Of a DNA stretch of 62,947 nucleotides, positions 18,411 through 28,300 are shown piece after piece (position 1 is the first letter of the stretch; each line of letters starts with the position of its first letter). The notes below the pieces were generated by a model. It searched no databases, had not been told where the DNA came from, and saw only the letters and a program-made list of their open reading frames with translations. Location of the stretch: the NCBI GenBank assembly GCA_016201275.1, contig JACQDB010000003.1, positions 1 through 62,947 on the forward strand. Reading direction: 5' to 3'. This stretch comes from Acidobacteriota bacterium (GTDB taxonomy: Bacteria > Acidobacteriota > Blastocatellia > UBA7656). A program made the position numbers and the translations under genes.

Positions 18411-20288
18411 ATGGCATTCATTCTCTGGATCATGGCTCACCTGAGCGCTTGGGCAGTAATCTTGTTGGCGGCTGTGGGGGCCGGAAATCTGCTTTTGCGC
18501 CGATATGATTTCAACTCCCTGGAAGAGCGACTAGCTTTCACACTGGCAACCGGTTTGGGACTGTGGGCCTTGGTGTTTTTTATCTTGGGACTGGTCGGGC
18601 TGCTTTATAGAGAAGTGATTATAACGCTCACGGTGTTTGGTGTAATCGTGTGCCTGATTCAGTTTGCCGCGTCATCCGCGTTCATACGACTGTTTGAGGT
18701 AAAGCGATGGCGAGAATATTTACGGTCACCTGCACGATTCAAACTGCTCTTCGTGGCGGCGGCACTAGGGTACTGGGCGTTACTGTTTCAGCGAGCGTTG
18801 TATCCGCCTCTGGTATGGGATGCGACGGCCTACCATCTGGTCTTGGCTCGTGAATATTTGACCGCGCACCGACTGGTGGTTCACGAAGGAATTATCCTGC
18901 CCGTGGTGCCTGCGCTGAACCATATGTTGTTTACTTGGGCGCTTGCCATTCAAGATGACCTTGTTGCTCAACTGCTGGAACAAACCTTGATGCTGATTAC
19001 AGCGTTGGCGCTCTATGCTTGGGGCAAACGTCAGCATCGCCCGCTGTTTGGAGTGGCGGCGGCGGCCTTCTGGCTCGGTCATCCTTTGGTACTGATGCTG
19101 GGTGAATCGGCGTATGTAGATGTGGGGATCACCTGCTTTGTTTTTCTCGGCATTTATGCGTTGCGACGCTTTTGGGATGAGCATCAAGCCGCGTGGTGGT
19201 ATCTCGGCTTGGCGCTGCTCGACATGGCTGCGGGCATCAAGATGCCGGGACTATTTTTCGCCGGACTGGCCGCCTCGCTTGGCCTCTGGGCATGGATGAA
19301 ATCTTATTTGAAGAGGCAAGAGTTGCTCGCCGGATGGTTACTCGTAGCGGCGTTGGCGACGCCTTGGTATGCTTTTATTGCCTATCACGCGAGCAATCCT
19401 TTCTGGCCAGCTTTTGCCAGATTGAGTCACGGCGAATGGTTTGTCGGCGCTGAGACGGTATGGCGCACTTGGGGGAATGTTGGCGTCCCCAAGACGTTCC
19501 TCAATTTTCTGTCGCTGCCCGTGCGATTGACGCTAACCCCTGACCTCTTTTTTCCTGACAACAATCGCTCGTTACTTCCTCTGGTTCTGGTCTTTCCGCT
19601 GGCTTGGATCATGGCTATCTTCAATCGGTCGGTGCGCTGGTGGACTTTCTGGGCGTTGGCTTATACCGCGTTCTGGTTTCTCAGTTCCCAGCAGTTGCGC
19701 TTCTGGCTTATTGCCTTGCCGTTCGTAGGCTTGGCCATGTATGAAAGTCTCGATTGGTTGGTGGGCAAACTAGGCAAACCTCGCGCTCTACCTTCAGCCA
19801 TCTGGCTTTCGCTTACGCTGTTCGCCTTGGTCTATGGATTTCGACCGGGTTTTGGCGTCATGAAGATTAAACACTGGCCGCCGCCGATTACAGAAGAGCA
19901 GCGCGAGGACTTTTTGACAAGGCTTTATGTCGGCTACAAGGGAGTACGATATATCAACCAGCACGCCGAACCGGGCGAAGCCGTTTATGCCTTAAATGGC
20001 AGTTGGTTAAATTATTATTTCAAACCGAGGATTATTGATACGGCAGGGATGTTGCAATTATCCGGGCGACCCACTTTCCGTTGGCCTGAAGATGAGCCTT
20101 GGGTGCGAAAGATGGAAGCCAATAACGTAAAGTGGATTTTCATGAATGTCGCCAACGCCCCGCCTATGGTGGCGATACCGAAACGAAACCCGGTCACCAA
20201 TCCGTTCTGGCCGGATTATGAAATCGTCTATGCTGATTCGACTACTTGGGTCTTTCGACATAAGCCCATTCCGCCGGAAAATTTTTGA
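18411..20288 (+). CDS. Membrane GT-C glycosyltransferase (ArnT/PMT-like)
   Basis: The 625-residue protein has about ten to twelve hydrophobic segments over its first 450 residues and a soluble C-terminal part. The first large loop has WDATAYH near residue 136, which fits the catalytic Asp of GT-C enzymes using polyprenyl-phosphate sugars. No proline-rich or OST-type motif is evident, so acceptor and donor are unknown. It follows the fusion transferase after a 190-bp gap that holds nothing I recognise. It may use the polyprenyl-phosphate sugar made by the enzyme at 21098-22570. AAGGA lies about 11 bases before the ATG. Confidence 0.75.
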   Translation: MAFILWIMAHLSAWAVILLAAVGAGNLLLRRYDFNSLEERLAFTLATGLGLWALVFFILGLVGLLYREVIITLTVFGVIVCLIQFAASSAFIRLFEVKRWREYLRSPARFKLLFVAAALGYWALLFQRALYPPLVWDATAYHLVLAREYLTAHRLVVHEGIILPVVPALNHMLFTWALAIQDDLVAQLLEQTLMLITALALYAWGKRQHRPLFGVAAAAFWLGHPLVLMLGESAYVDVGITCFVFLGIYALRRFWDEHQAAWWYLGLALLDMAAGIKMPGLFFAGLAASLGLWAWMKSYLKRQELLAGWLLVAALATPWYAFIAYHASNPFWPAFARLSHGEWFVGAETVWRTWGNVGVPKTFLNFLSLPVRLTLTPDLFFPDNNRSLLPLVLVFPLAWIMAIFNRSVRWWTFWALAYTAFWFLSSQQLRFWLIALPFVGLAMYESLDWLVGKLGKPRALPSAIWLSLTLFALVYGFRPGFGVMKIKHWPPPITEEQREDFLTRLYVGYKGVRYINQHAEPGEAVYALNGSWLNYYFKPRIIDTAGMLQLSGRPTFRWPEDEPWVRKMEANNVKWIFMNVANAPPMVAIPKRNPVTNPFWPDYEIVYADSTTWVFRHKPIPPENF

Positions 20289-20302
20289 GTCGTTCACGGC
20301 GC

Positions 20303-20396
20303 GAAGTTCAGTGTACAAGCTTCAGCTTGCTGGTGTGATAATCCAGCAAGCTGAAGCTCTGAACTTTTCCTCTGTGTGATAATTCATCAAACTGAA
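20303..20396. repeat. Palindromic repeats, family G copy
   Basis: A 14-bp stem (20318-20331 with 20345-20358) has the loop TGTGATAATCC, nested inside an outer CAG/CTG arrangement. A second decayed copy of the arm follows (about 20370-20396). The loop and the CTTGCT/AGCAAG stem top also occur at 25225-25292. The element lies just after the stop of the GT-C gene and could serve as its terminator. Confidence 0.6.
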
Positions 20397-20426
20397 ACTT
20401 GTACGCTGAATCTTTCCTCTGTTCCC

Positions 20427-20571
20427 TAGAGCGGTTTTTGTTTGAGATTACTGAAATATCAAACCCGTTGAGCGGCGGTCGAAGACCTTCGTGCGGTCGA
20501 AGACCTTCGTGCGGTCGAAGACCGCTGCTCAATGATAGGGGGTTCAGTACACACATATGAAAACCGCTCTA
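20427..20571 (+). mobile_element. MITE family B, copy 1
   Basis: The element begins GAGCGGTTTTTG and ends AAAACCGCTC with TA at both edges. The core has three tandem copies of an 18-bp unit containing CGGTCGAAGACCTTCG and then AATGATAGGGGGTTCAGTAC. The copy at 45296-45422 has the same ends and core but only two tandem units. It carries no gene. Confidence 0.8.
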
Positions 20572-20586
20572 GTGACGTGATTCGCT

Positions 20587-21057
20587 TTAGGGCTGGTTGA
20601 AGGTACAGTTGATGGGTTTCGGGGTGTTTTTCAGATCGCTATGGGTTTCGGCAAACTTCATACGAATCGAATGCGGTTTGTCATCTTTCAAACGTAGTGG
20701 CACCGGATAAGTAAATCCGTGCTTCCCATTGCCGATTCCGGCCTTGAGTAAATCTTCGCGGAAATCTCCGGCAGTCACCGTTGCCAACAACGTATCGCCA
20801 TCATAAATTTCTACTTTAACCGGCTCGTTCGGGCGGTTTTTGTCCCAAGCCCAACCCCGAATACCCGTGCAGTTGGTGATGTCTTGATAGCCTTCCAAAA
20901 CGGCTGGAGCCGAATTTGCGGGAACGCTAGGACCAACGCTTTGATCTAGTGAAGGACTGGTATGTTCTTTCGCGGGATTGGGCGTACAAGCCAACAACCA
21001 TGCGGTTGTCAGACTCAAAAAGAGGATGGCGCAACCTCGTCGCGGCAAACGATTCAT
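20587..21057 (-). CDS. Lipoprotein with a small beta-sandwich domain
   Basis: This 156-residue protein has a lipoprotein signal with lipobox LLAC and Cys24 as the modified residue. After a Ser/Pro-rich linker it has a single domain with RGWAWDKNRPNEPVKVEIYD, ATVTAGDFREDLLKAG and HGFTYPVPLRLKDDKPHSI. The same type of domain is seen at the C-terminus of the methyltransferase at 11313-12398. I chose the ATG at 21057 because AAGGAG is 9 bases away; an ATG six bases upstream is too close to it. It begins 40 bases after the stop of the upstream glycosyltransferase gene on the same strand, so they probably share a transcript. Function unknown. Confidence 0.7.
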   Translation of the reverse strand: MNRLPRRGCAILFLSLTTAWLLACTPNPAKEHTSPSLDQSVGPSVPANSAPAVLEGYQDITNCTGIRGWAWDKNRPNEPVKVEIYDGDTLLATVTAGDFREDLLKAGIGNGKHGFTYPVPLRLKDDKPHSIRMKFAETHSDLKNTPKPINCTFNQP

Positions 21058-21097
21058 TACCATGTTCTCCTTGTGGGTCGGTGAATTTTTTGCCGAC

Positions 21098-22570
21098 TCA
21101 ATCTTTAACCGCGACAACGACCAAGCTCACGCCGCTCCAAGGGAGCAGGTTGTTGATGCGTTTGAAAATCGGCATAAGCGTATCCAGAATTTTAAGTTGT
21201 ATGCGAGAAAATTGTTTCCGACGCAGCACTTTGCCATTCAACCACCAGCCCGGAACCGAGAAGCGATTGAAGTCAAACAACTTCTCTATGCGAAATCCGG
21301 CGCTACGAATGGCCTGCTCAAAATCAGCCGCCGTGTAGCGTTTGTGATGTTCGAGCGCCTTATCCAAAGTGCCGTACAAGGCCGGGTGTTGCGGTACCAA
21401 AATGATGGCGCAACCGCCCGGTTGCAGCGTTGACCAGAGATTTCGCAGGGCGGTTTGCTCGTCGCTCAAATGCTCCAGCACGTTCAGCATCAGCACCGTA
21501 TCGAACTGCTCCTCCAGGTCGCGGAAGTGTTCCGGGTTCTGGGCATCAACTTCCATGACGCGCAGGTACGGTTTCCCAAATGAGTACGACCGCAGATAAT
21601 GCAGATAGTTGGGGTTGATGTCTGAGGCGATATAAAGTTCACGCGGGATCAATTGATTGGTCAGATTGCCAATCCCGGCTCCGATTTCCAACACCCGATC
21701 TCCAACGTAAGGACGCAAGGTCTCTCCCATCCAGAGATTGAACTGCCGCGTTCTTTCCAACTCGACGAGTATGTTGGAACCATACTCGTCATCTTGATAA
21801 ATATCGTCAATCAACCAGAAGCGCAACATGGCAAACAAGGCCAGCAAGCCGTCACGAGCGCGAATTTTTTTTCCTTCTTCAGCGGTTCGCGGTTGATAGC
21901 GTATAGGAACTTCAAAGATGCGCGCCCGGCGTTTTGCCAGCTTGAAAACGATTTCGACTTCACAACGAAAATCATTGCTTCTGAGCGGAATGGATTTTAA
22001 CAGAGTTGCGTTCACGGCCTTGTAGCAGGTTTCAATATCGGTCAACGCCAGATCGGTGAACCAGTTGCCCAGCACGGTCAGGATTTTATTGACCAGGGTA
22101 TGACGGTACATCAAGGCTCTGCGATAAGGCGCGGATAGATAGCGCGAACCGAAAACGGCGTCTGCGCCCTCTTTGGCAAACGGCACCAGCAGGGCAGGAA
22201 TATCCGCCGGATTGTATTCCAGATCGGCATCGTGCATCAGTATGATGTCACCGGTCGCCCGCGTCAGCGCGGTACGAATCGCCGCACCTTTGCCCTGATT
22301 CTGCTCGTGAAAAAGCAGGATGATGCGCTCGTCTTCCTCCGCAAAGCGCTGCAGTCGTTCGCGTGTTCCGTCGGTGCTGCAATCGTCAACGATAATTATT
22401 TCGAGGCTGCTGATTAATTCATGTTTGAGCGCCAGCACGCGCTGCAAGCTGGCCTCGATTACATGGCGCTCATTATAAACCGGAACCAGAATGCTCAGGC
22501 GAAACGAAGTGGCGATGGTTTCTTCATAAACCGGAAGTTTATAAAGCAGGGAATTCGAAACTTTCATCAT
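21098..22570 (-). CDS. Polyprenyl-phosphate GT2 glycosyltransferase fused to a methyltransferase
   Basis: The 490-residue protein has an N-terminal family 2 transferase like DPM1 (SILVPVYNE, VDDCSTDGTRE, MHDADLEYNP around residue 116, AVFGSRYL, DIETCYKAVN). The C-terminal part from about residue 270 is a class I SAM methyltransferase (VLEIGAGIGNLTNQLI, LMLNVLEHLSDE, ALRNLWSTLQPGG). Enzymes of the first type attach a sugar to polyprenyl phosphate on the cytoplasmic face and supply GT-C enzymes such as the one at 18411. The methyltransferase may modify the same sugar or the lipid end. Two ATG codons are possible (22570 and 22567), both after GAAGAG. Its neighbours are a lipoprotein gene and wecB. 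Confidence 0.85.
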   Translation of the reverse strand: MMKVSNSLLYKLPVYEETIATSFRLSILVPVYNERHVIEASLQRVLALKHELISSLEIIIVDDCSTDGTRERLQRFAEEDERIILLFHEQNQGKGAAIRTALTRATGDIILMHDADLEYNPADIPALLVPFAKEGADAVFGSRYLSAPYRRALMYRHTLVNKILTVLGNWFTDLALTDIETCYKAVNATLLKSIPLRSNDFRCEVEIVFKLAKRRARIFEVPIRYQPRTAEEGKKIRARDGLLALFAMLRFWLIDDIYQDDEYGSNILVELERTRQFNLWMGETLRPYVGDRVLEIGAGIGNLTNQLIPRELYIASDINPNYLHYLRSYSFGKPYLRVMEVDAQNPEHFRDLEEQFDTVLMLNVLEHLSDEQTALRNLWSTLQPGGCAIILVPQHPALYGTLDKALEHHKRYTAADFEQAIRSAGFRIEKLFDFNRFSVPGWWLNGKVLRRKQFSRIQLKILDTLMPIFKRINNLLPWSGVSLVVVAVKD

Positions 22571-22756
22571 GGCATCTCTTCTAAAACTCAAGGAGGCTAA
22601 CATAGACGTTGAGGTAATTCAATCGCCAGGCATCGGCTGATTCGGAGCCGCAAGGTCTCACCAAATTACGAGTGACAAAAACAAAATGATGGTGAGTCAA
22701 GGAGGAGAGGCGTTGCGTAGTTCTGCTTTCCGGCGGAAGCGGTCGCCGTTCTAATT

Positions 22757-23905
22757 TTAGGGCAAGGCTTGGCGTGATGAACGAATGGCAACGAGTTGTT
22801 GGGCAAGAATGCTGACGATGCGTTCGGCTGCGTGGCCGTCTCCGAAGGGATTCTCAGCGGCGCACATCTTGGCGTATTCGGTCGAGTCACGCAGCAATAA
22901 AGTTGCGGCTTCAACAATGCGTTGCTCATCCGTGCCGACGATTTTTCCGGCCTTTGCCGCAACGATTTCCGGGCGTTCGGTTACTTCGCGCAAGATCAAC
23001 ACCGGCTTGCGAAAGGAAGGCGCTTCTTCTTGCAGGCCGCCCGAATCGGTCAGGATTAAATAACAACTCTTCATCAATCGGAGCAGATCATTATAAGAGA
23101 GCGGCGCAAGCAGATGAATCCTGTCCACCTCACGAAGTTCTTCGTTGACCACCTCGCGGACCAGCGGGTTCAAGTGAACCGGATAGACAATCTCTATATC
23201 CGCGAAGGTGGCGATGAGAACCTTCAAGGCCTGGCAGATCGAGCGCAAGGGCGCGCCATGATTTTCGCGGCGATGCGCGGTCACCAGCAGCACGCGGCGG
23301 TTATGAAATTGAATGCGCTGCAAATCTTCATCATCAAAATCAGCGTCCAAGGGGATGGACGCCAGCGCGTCAACGATGGTGTTGCCGGTCACAAAAATCT
23401 TCGCCGCTGGCACTCCTTCACCCAGCAGATTCTTGCGCGCTCCTGCGGTCGGCGCAAAATGCAGGTCTGCCAGACAACTGGTCAGTTGGCGATTGATCTC
23501 TTCTGGAAACGGCTGATGGCGATCAAAGGAGCGCAGTCCGGCTTCCACATGACCAACTTTTACATCTTGATAAAAGGCTGCCAGCGCCGCTGTCATCACC
23601 GTTGTGGTGTCGCCTTGAACCAGAACGATGTCGGGCTTTTGCGTCGCCAACAATTCGGCTAAAGCGGTCAAGGCGCGTGCGGTAAAAGCTGCGAGCGTTT
23701 GTTGTTGTTGCATCAATCCCAGGTCTATGTCCGGTTGTAGCTGAAAGACCTGGAAAATCTGGTCGAGCATCTGGCGATGTTGCGCCGTGGTTACCAGCGT
23801 GTGCCGAAAGAGAGCGTCTTGTCGTTTGATCTCGCGGATGACGGGAACCATCTTGATGACTTCAGGGCGGGTTCCGAGAATGGTCATGAGGTGATATTGG
23901 CTCAT
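22757..23905 (-). CDS. wecB: UDP-N-acetylglucosamine 2-epimerase (non-hydrolysing)
   Basis: The 382-residue protein matches the family throughout and has its usual length. GTRPEVIKM is at residues 11-19, followed by VQGDTTTVM, HVEAGLRSFDRHQPFPEEINR, VTGNTIVDAL, TAHRRENHG and LTDSGGLQEEAP near residue 290. It converts UDP-GlcNAc to UDP-ManNAc in the cytoplasm, a precursor for surface polysaccharide. This fits the glycosyltransferase cluster around it. Codons for MSQYHLM offer two starts; I kept the first, and neither has a strong ribosome site. Confidence 0.93.
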   Translation of the reverse strand: MSQYHLMTILGTRPEVIKMVPVIREIKRQDALFRHTLVTTAQHRQMLDQIFQVFQLQPDIDLGLMQQQQTLAAFTARALTALAELLATQKPDIVLVQGDTTTVMTAALAAFYQDVKVGHVEAGLRSFDRHQPFPEEINRQLTSCLADLHFAPTAGARKNLLGEGVPAAKIFVTGNTIVDALASIPLDADFDDEDLQRIQFHNRRVLLVTAHRRENHGAPLRSICQALKVLIATFADIEIVYPVHLNPLVREVVNEELREVDRIHLLAPLSYNDLLRLMKSCYLILTDSGGLQEEAPSFRKPVLILREVTERPEIVAAKAGKIVGTDEQRIVEAATLLLRDSTEYAKMCAAENPFGDGHAAERIVSILAQQLVAIRSSRQALP

Positions 23906-24075
23906 CGTTGTCTATATTGCCGATAAGTCGCGGGGCGAGCAAGGCGACACGGCGACGCAGGGAACTTGAACCTATCAAATATGCTCGCCCTGTTGCCGCG
24001 TTGCCGCGTCCCTGTGTCGCTCCTTCGCCGCGTCTTGGTTGACTCATTCCTTGTGCGCCTACGGCACAAAAACCA
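23906..24075. other. Intergenic inverted repeats upstream of wecB
   Basis: The segments GGGCGAGCA (near 23935) and TGCTCGCCC (near 23983) pair, and GCGACAC...CAGGG pairs with CCCTGTGTCGC further along, giving a large imperfect fold. Whether this is a decayed mobile element or an upstream regulatory structure cannot be told. Confidence 0.4.
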
Positions 24076-24193
24076 TATAGCGAATTGCATTTGCCCACGA
24101 CTACAACACCTAGTTGAGAGGCGGCCTGTGACCGCTATGCGGCGGTCACAGGCCGCCTCTCAAGCAAGCGCATACCTCTGCAACCTGCTATTA
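24076..24193 (-). mobile_element. MITE family C, copy 1
   Basis: The element runs from TATAGCGAATTGCATTTG to GCAACCTGCTATTA with a central stem GTTGAGAGGCGG...CCGCCTCTCAA. Reverse-complemented it aligns with 62640-62738 and with the truncated copy at 49085-49145. The region 24194-24538 beyond it holds no gene that I recognise; a small CCGTCGGC/GCCGACGG hairpin (24490-24514) lies just before the next ribosome site. Confidence 0.65.
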
Positions 24194-24538
24194 GACTTTC
24201 AACTTTCAAGCGAGCGGAGTGGTTACGAAAAATTACTGTTGTATGTGGTGCAAACCTCTGGTAGGCTGCCCATGCCTAATCGAAAGCGAATCAATTGCTC
24301 GATGGCTTATGCATAGGCCGGAAAGTAATTCAGCTATTGGTCTGTAACCTGATCCCTTACCAAACCGCAGCTCATCCCGCTATTTCATTTCGTCATCATT
24401 CAAACACCAGAGAAAACTCAGGCTGTCGCCATTCAAGAGACCAACAGGCCTTGATGCAAAAGTCACCCTGAGCGCCTGGATCAGTTGATCCGTCGGCTAC
24501 ACAATGGCCGACGGGCTACGCTAACCAAAAGAGGGGTT

Positions 24539-25009
24539 ATGTCGAATTTAACAAGTCATGAATCTTTGACCAGTGGAAAACGCTGGCGCGTGTTGCTGGT
24601 GGACGACGAAGAATTCAACCATGAAATTCTGGAGTTGTCGCTCAACAAAACCGACTTTAGTTTGGTCTCTGCCATCAATGTCGCCGAGGCCATGCGAGTG
24701 ATGGTCAGCGACCCGCCCGACATCCTTATCACCGATGCCATGATGCCTGGCGAAAGCGGCTTCAGCTTGATCGAAAAAGTTCGCGCACGGCCTGAGACCG
24801 CCAATATGCCGATTATTTTATGGACGATTCTGGAACAACCGGACGGCTCGGTGATGGATGCTTCGCGCAAGGCCGACTTTATGGTGAGCAAACCGTTTTA
24901 TCTCTCTTCGATTCTGGAAACCCTCGAAAAAGCCAAAGAAATGGCGGAATTGAATGCGCTTACCGCCAGCAAAACTCTGCCTGCGACGCTGTTTCAAAAA
25001 GCTCTTTAA
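24539..25009 (+). CDS. Single-domain response regulator
   Basis: The 156-residue protein is a receiver domain with a short tail and no output domain. It has the acidic pair in LLVDDEE, the phosphoacceptor Asp in ILITDAMMPGESG, the switch Thr in WTILEQ and the Lys in SKPF. I chose ATG 24539 because GAGGGG precedes it; upstream codons to 24485 lack a ribosome site. It converges with the large hybrid kinase whose stop is 314 bases away, so it may be that kinase's diffusible partner. It could pass phosphate to other proteins or act by protein contact. Confidence 0.9.
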   Translation: MSNLTSHESLTSGKRWRVLLVDDEEFNHEILELSLNKTDFSLVSAINVAEAMRVMVSDPPDILITDAMMPGESGFSLIEKVRARPETANMPIILWTILEQPDGSVMDASRKADFMVSKPFYLSSILETLEKAKEMAELNALTASKTLPATLFQKAL

Positions 25010-25034
25010 GGATGGTGGAGCAAATAAAGTGCCA

Positions 25035-25137
25035 CCCTGTATGGGCGACCACCGCAGGGTCGCCCATACAGGGCTTGGGAGAAGCCCTCAAGTTTTGCAC
25101 TTCACTTGATCCGCCATCCCTATTTGATCCGCCATCC
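25035..25137 (+). repeat. Palindromic repeat, family F copy 2
   Basis: A 16-bp stem (25035-25050 with 25058-25073) is followed by CTCAAGTTTTGCA and two direct copies of GATCCGCCATCC. The same combination occurs at 270-361 (reverse) and 53063-53135. Confidence 0.6.
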
Positions 25138-25224
25138 TAAGCGCGGCCCAGGCCCAACAGTTGTTGCTTTGCACCGCCAAAGCGAAGCTTGAGAAATGAG
25201 TACCTTCAGCGCAATGATGGCGCG

Positions 25225-25297
25225 AACTTCAGCGTACCAACTGCAACTTGCTATGTGGTAATCCAGCAAGTTGCAGTTGGTACGCTGAAGTTTTTTT
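25225..25297 (+). terminator. Strong hairpin with T-run (family G repeat)
   Basis: A perfect 28-bp stem (25225-25252 with 25265-25292) is followed by a run of T on the plus strand. It should end transcripts of the response regulator gene. The loop ATGTGGTAATCC resembles that of the family G palindrome at 20303-20370, so a dispersed repeat probably serves as a terminator here. Confidence 0.75.
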
Positions 25298-25322
25298 CGG
25301 TGCTATTCTGGCGCACTTCGAT

Positions 25323-28300
25323 TTAGACGCAGACCTCCGGTTCCATTTCGGCGAGCAGGCTTTCCAGCTTGCTGATAATCAACGCCACTTCCTGTTCGAT
25401 GTGAGCCAAGCGCAGAGGCGCTTCCTCCATGTCGTTTGAGCGTCGCATCTGCTCCAGCCCTTTCAGCTTGTCAATGATCGAAGACTCGAAGAAATGCCCA
25501 CCCGCGCCTTTCAGCGTGTGGGCGGCACGCGCCAGACGTTCGCTGTCCTGGCGCTCTATGGCTTCGCGCATCTCGGCCACCATGCGCGGATATTTTTTCA
25601 GGAACAGGCGGATATAATTCTGCAACAAGTCTTTGTCGCCAGCCGTCACGTCCAGCAGTTTGGTGAAATTCATACTGCTCTTCACCTGCGTATCGGTCTG
25701 CCGATTGGTAAAACTGGGTGCCAACGTCGGCGGCATCTTCGCCTTGAGCGCATCCAACTTGTCCAAGAGGTTTTCGGCGACAATCGGCTTGGACAGATAA
25801 TCATCCATGCCCACCGCTAAACAGCGTTCGAGGTCGCCTTTCATGGCGTGCGCGGTCAAAGCGATAACCGCTTGATGTTGACCGGTCGTCTGCTCTTTCC
25901 GGCGCAAGGCGGTGATCGCTTCAAAGCCGCTCATCACCGGCATCTCCACATCCATCAACACCACATCGAAACTTTCGCGCTCCAACGCCTCTAAGGCGAG
26001 TTGGCCATTACTGACGATGCGGACATGATGGTGGTGTTTGACCAGCAGATACTTGATGACATATTGATTGACCTCGTTATCTTCGGCAACCAGTATGTGC
26101 AGTCCCTTGGCTCGCGGCGGCGTGGGAACCGCGCCCGCGTTGGTCGCCAGCGCCAGCACCGGCGGCGCTTGAAAGCTGTCCAAAATCGCGTTCAGTAACT
26201 CGGAAGGCTTGGTCGGTTTGACCAGCACGGTGCAGTCTTTCAAAGTGTTGGTCATATGCGTGGCATCGGCACTGACCATAGAAGAAGTCAACAACATGAC
26301 TTTGTGCAGCAGGCCGGGATTTTGCGCCAGATGCTCGGCCAAGTTGATCTGCTCGCGCTGTAAAGCGGTTATGTCAAAGAGCGCCAGAGCGAACGGCTTG
26401 CCCGCTTGTCGCGCCTCTTGCAAGGTGTCGAGCGCCGTGCGGGCATTCTCGACGGTGGTCGGGTTCATATGCCAACTCTGCAACATATCGTTGAGCAATT
26501 GACGGGTGTGCAGATTCGGCTCCACCACCAGCACAGGAAGTTCACTGAGCGATTTCGGCAGCGCCGGGGAACTGCTGTTCTGCTGATCTTTTTGGCGCGC
26601 AAAGCGCGCCGTAAAATAAAAGGTGCTGCCTTTGTCCGGCTCGCTCTCGACCCATATTGTGCCGTCCATCATCTGCACCAGCCGCGAAGAGATGGTCAGC
26701 CCCAGCCCGGTGCCGCCGTAGCGACGAGTCATAGAGCTATCGCCTTGCACAAAAGCTTCGAAGATGAATTGCTGTTTTTCTACGGTCAAGCCGATGCCGG
26801 TGTCGGTCACAGCGAATTCCAGAAACGCTTCGTCATCATTCTGCGCTTTGACTTCTATGCTCAAGACCACCTCGCCGGTATTGGTGAACTTGACGGCGTT
26901 GCCGACCAGGTTGATGAGGATTTGCCGCAAGCGGTCGGCATCGCCCAGCAACTCATCGGGAACTTCTGGGGCGACCTTGTAGGCAATCTCCAGACCTTTG
27001 GCGTGGGCGCGCACGGCAGGCGTTTTGATGGTGTCGCCAACGCATTCGCGCAGGCTGAAAGGGTTCATGGAGAAGTCCAGTTTGTCGGCTTCAATCTTCG
27101 AGAAATCCAGTATGTCGTTGATGATGGTGAGCAAGGCTCCGGCGCTGGAACGAATCATCTCGCCGTATTCGCGCTGCGTCGGCGACAACTCGGTGTCCAG
27201 CAACAGATCGGTCATGCCGATGACGCCGTTCATAGGAGTGCGGATTTCGTGGCTCACATTGGCGAGGAATTCCGATTTCAAGCGCGTCGCTTCCAACGCC
27301 TGATCGCGTGATTGCGCCAATTGCGCTTCCATCAATTTGCGACTGGTAATATCCTGAATTTGAGCGATGACATGAAGCGGTTGCCCGGCGGCGTCGTGAA
27401 TCAGCGAGGCGCTCAACAATACCCACACCACTTGTCCCCGCTTGTGAAAATAGCGTTTCTCCATTTGATACGAGCGACACTCTCCGGCGAGCAAGGCACG
27501 CGCCTGCTGGAGGTAGTCTTCCACATCATCCGGGTGGGTCAAGGCCTGGCCGGTCTTGAGCAACAACTCCTCCGCCGTATAACCGAGGATGTCGCAGAGC
27601 GCGTTGTTGACCTGTATCCAGCGTCCATCCAGTCCGACAATGGCCATACCGATGGCGGCATATTTCATGGCTTTGCGAAAGCGCTCTTCGCTCTCGCGCA
27701 TAGCTTCTTCGGACTTTTTGCGTTGGGTGATGACCTGAGTGAAGAAGATCACCCCGCCGATTTCGCCGCCCGCTTTGTGCCAAGGGCGCGCTTCCCACTG
27801 TAGCCATTCCAGCGACCCATCAGCGCGTGGAAAAGGGTCTTCGCTGCAACTTTCAACTGCACCGGCCAGTACCCTGCGATGCGCTTCTTTCCAGCGCTGC
27901 GGCGTATCAGGAAAAATTTCATAATGCGATTTGCCAACTATCTCGGCCTCTTCGATGTGATAATCGCGCCGCCAGCGTTCGCTGGTTTGTAGATAGCGCA
28001 TCTGGGTATCGAGCATGGCGATGGCCGCCGGAGCGTGAGCGATGAATTGCCGCAGCAGATTATCGCTGACCGTCAATTCCTCTTCGGCGCGCTTGCGCTC
28101 GGTGATGTCGCGCAGGATCGCTGTGTAGATAATTTCATCGCCCAACCGCAGTTCCGAAATCGTTGCTTCGGCGGGAAAGCTCGACCCGTCCCGGCGTTTG
28201 CCCGTGACTTCTCGGCGGACTTCGGTTTTATGAACAGGCGAAGGCGGCAGCGCCGATTCAGGAAGGGCGGCGACCGCTTTACCGATAAACTCTTCGGGAA

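Noticed and set aside
26406-27311. 301-residue ORF on the plus strand opposite the histidine kinase
   Set aside because: It is an antisense shadow of the kinase and ATPase domains, produced by codon bias.
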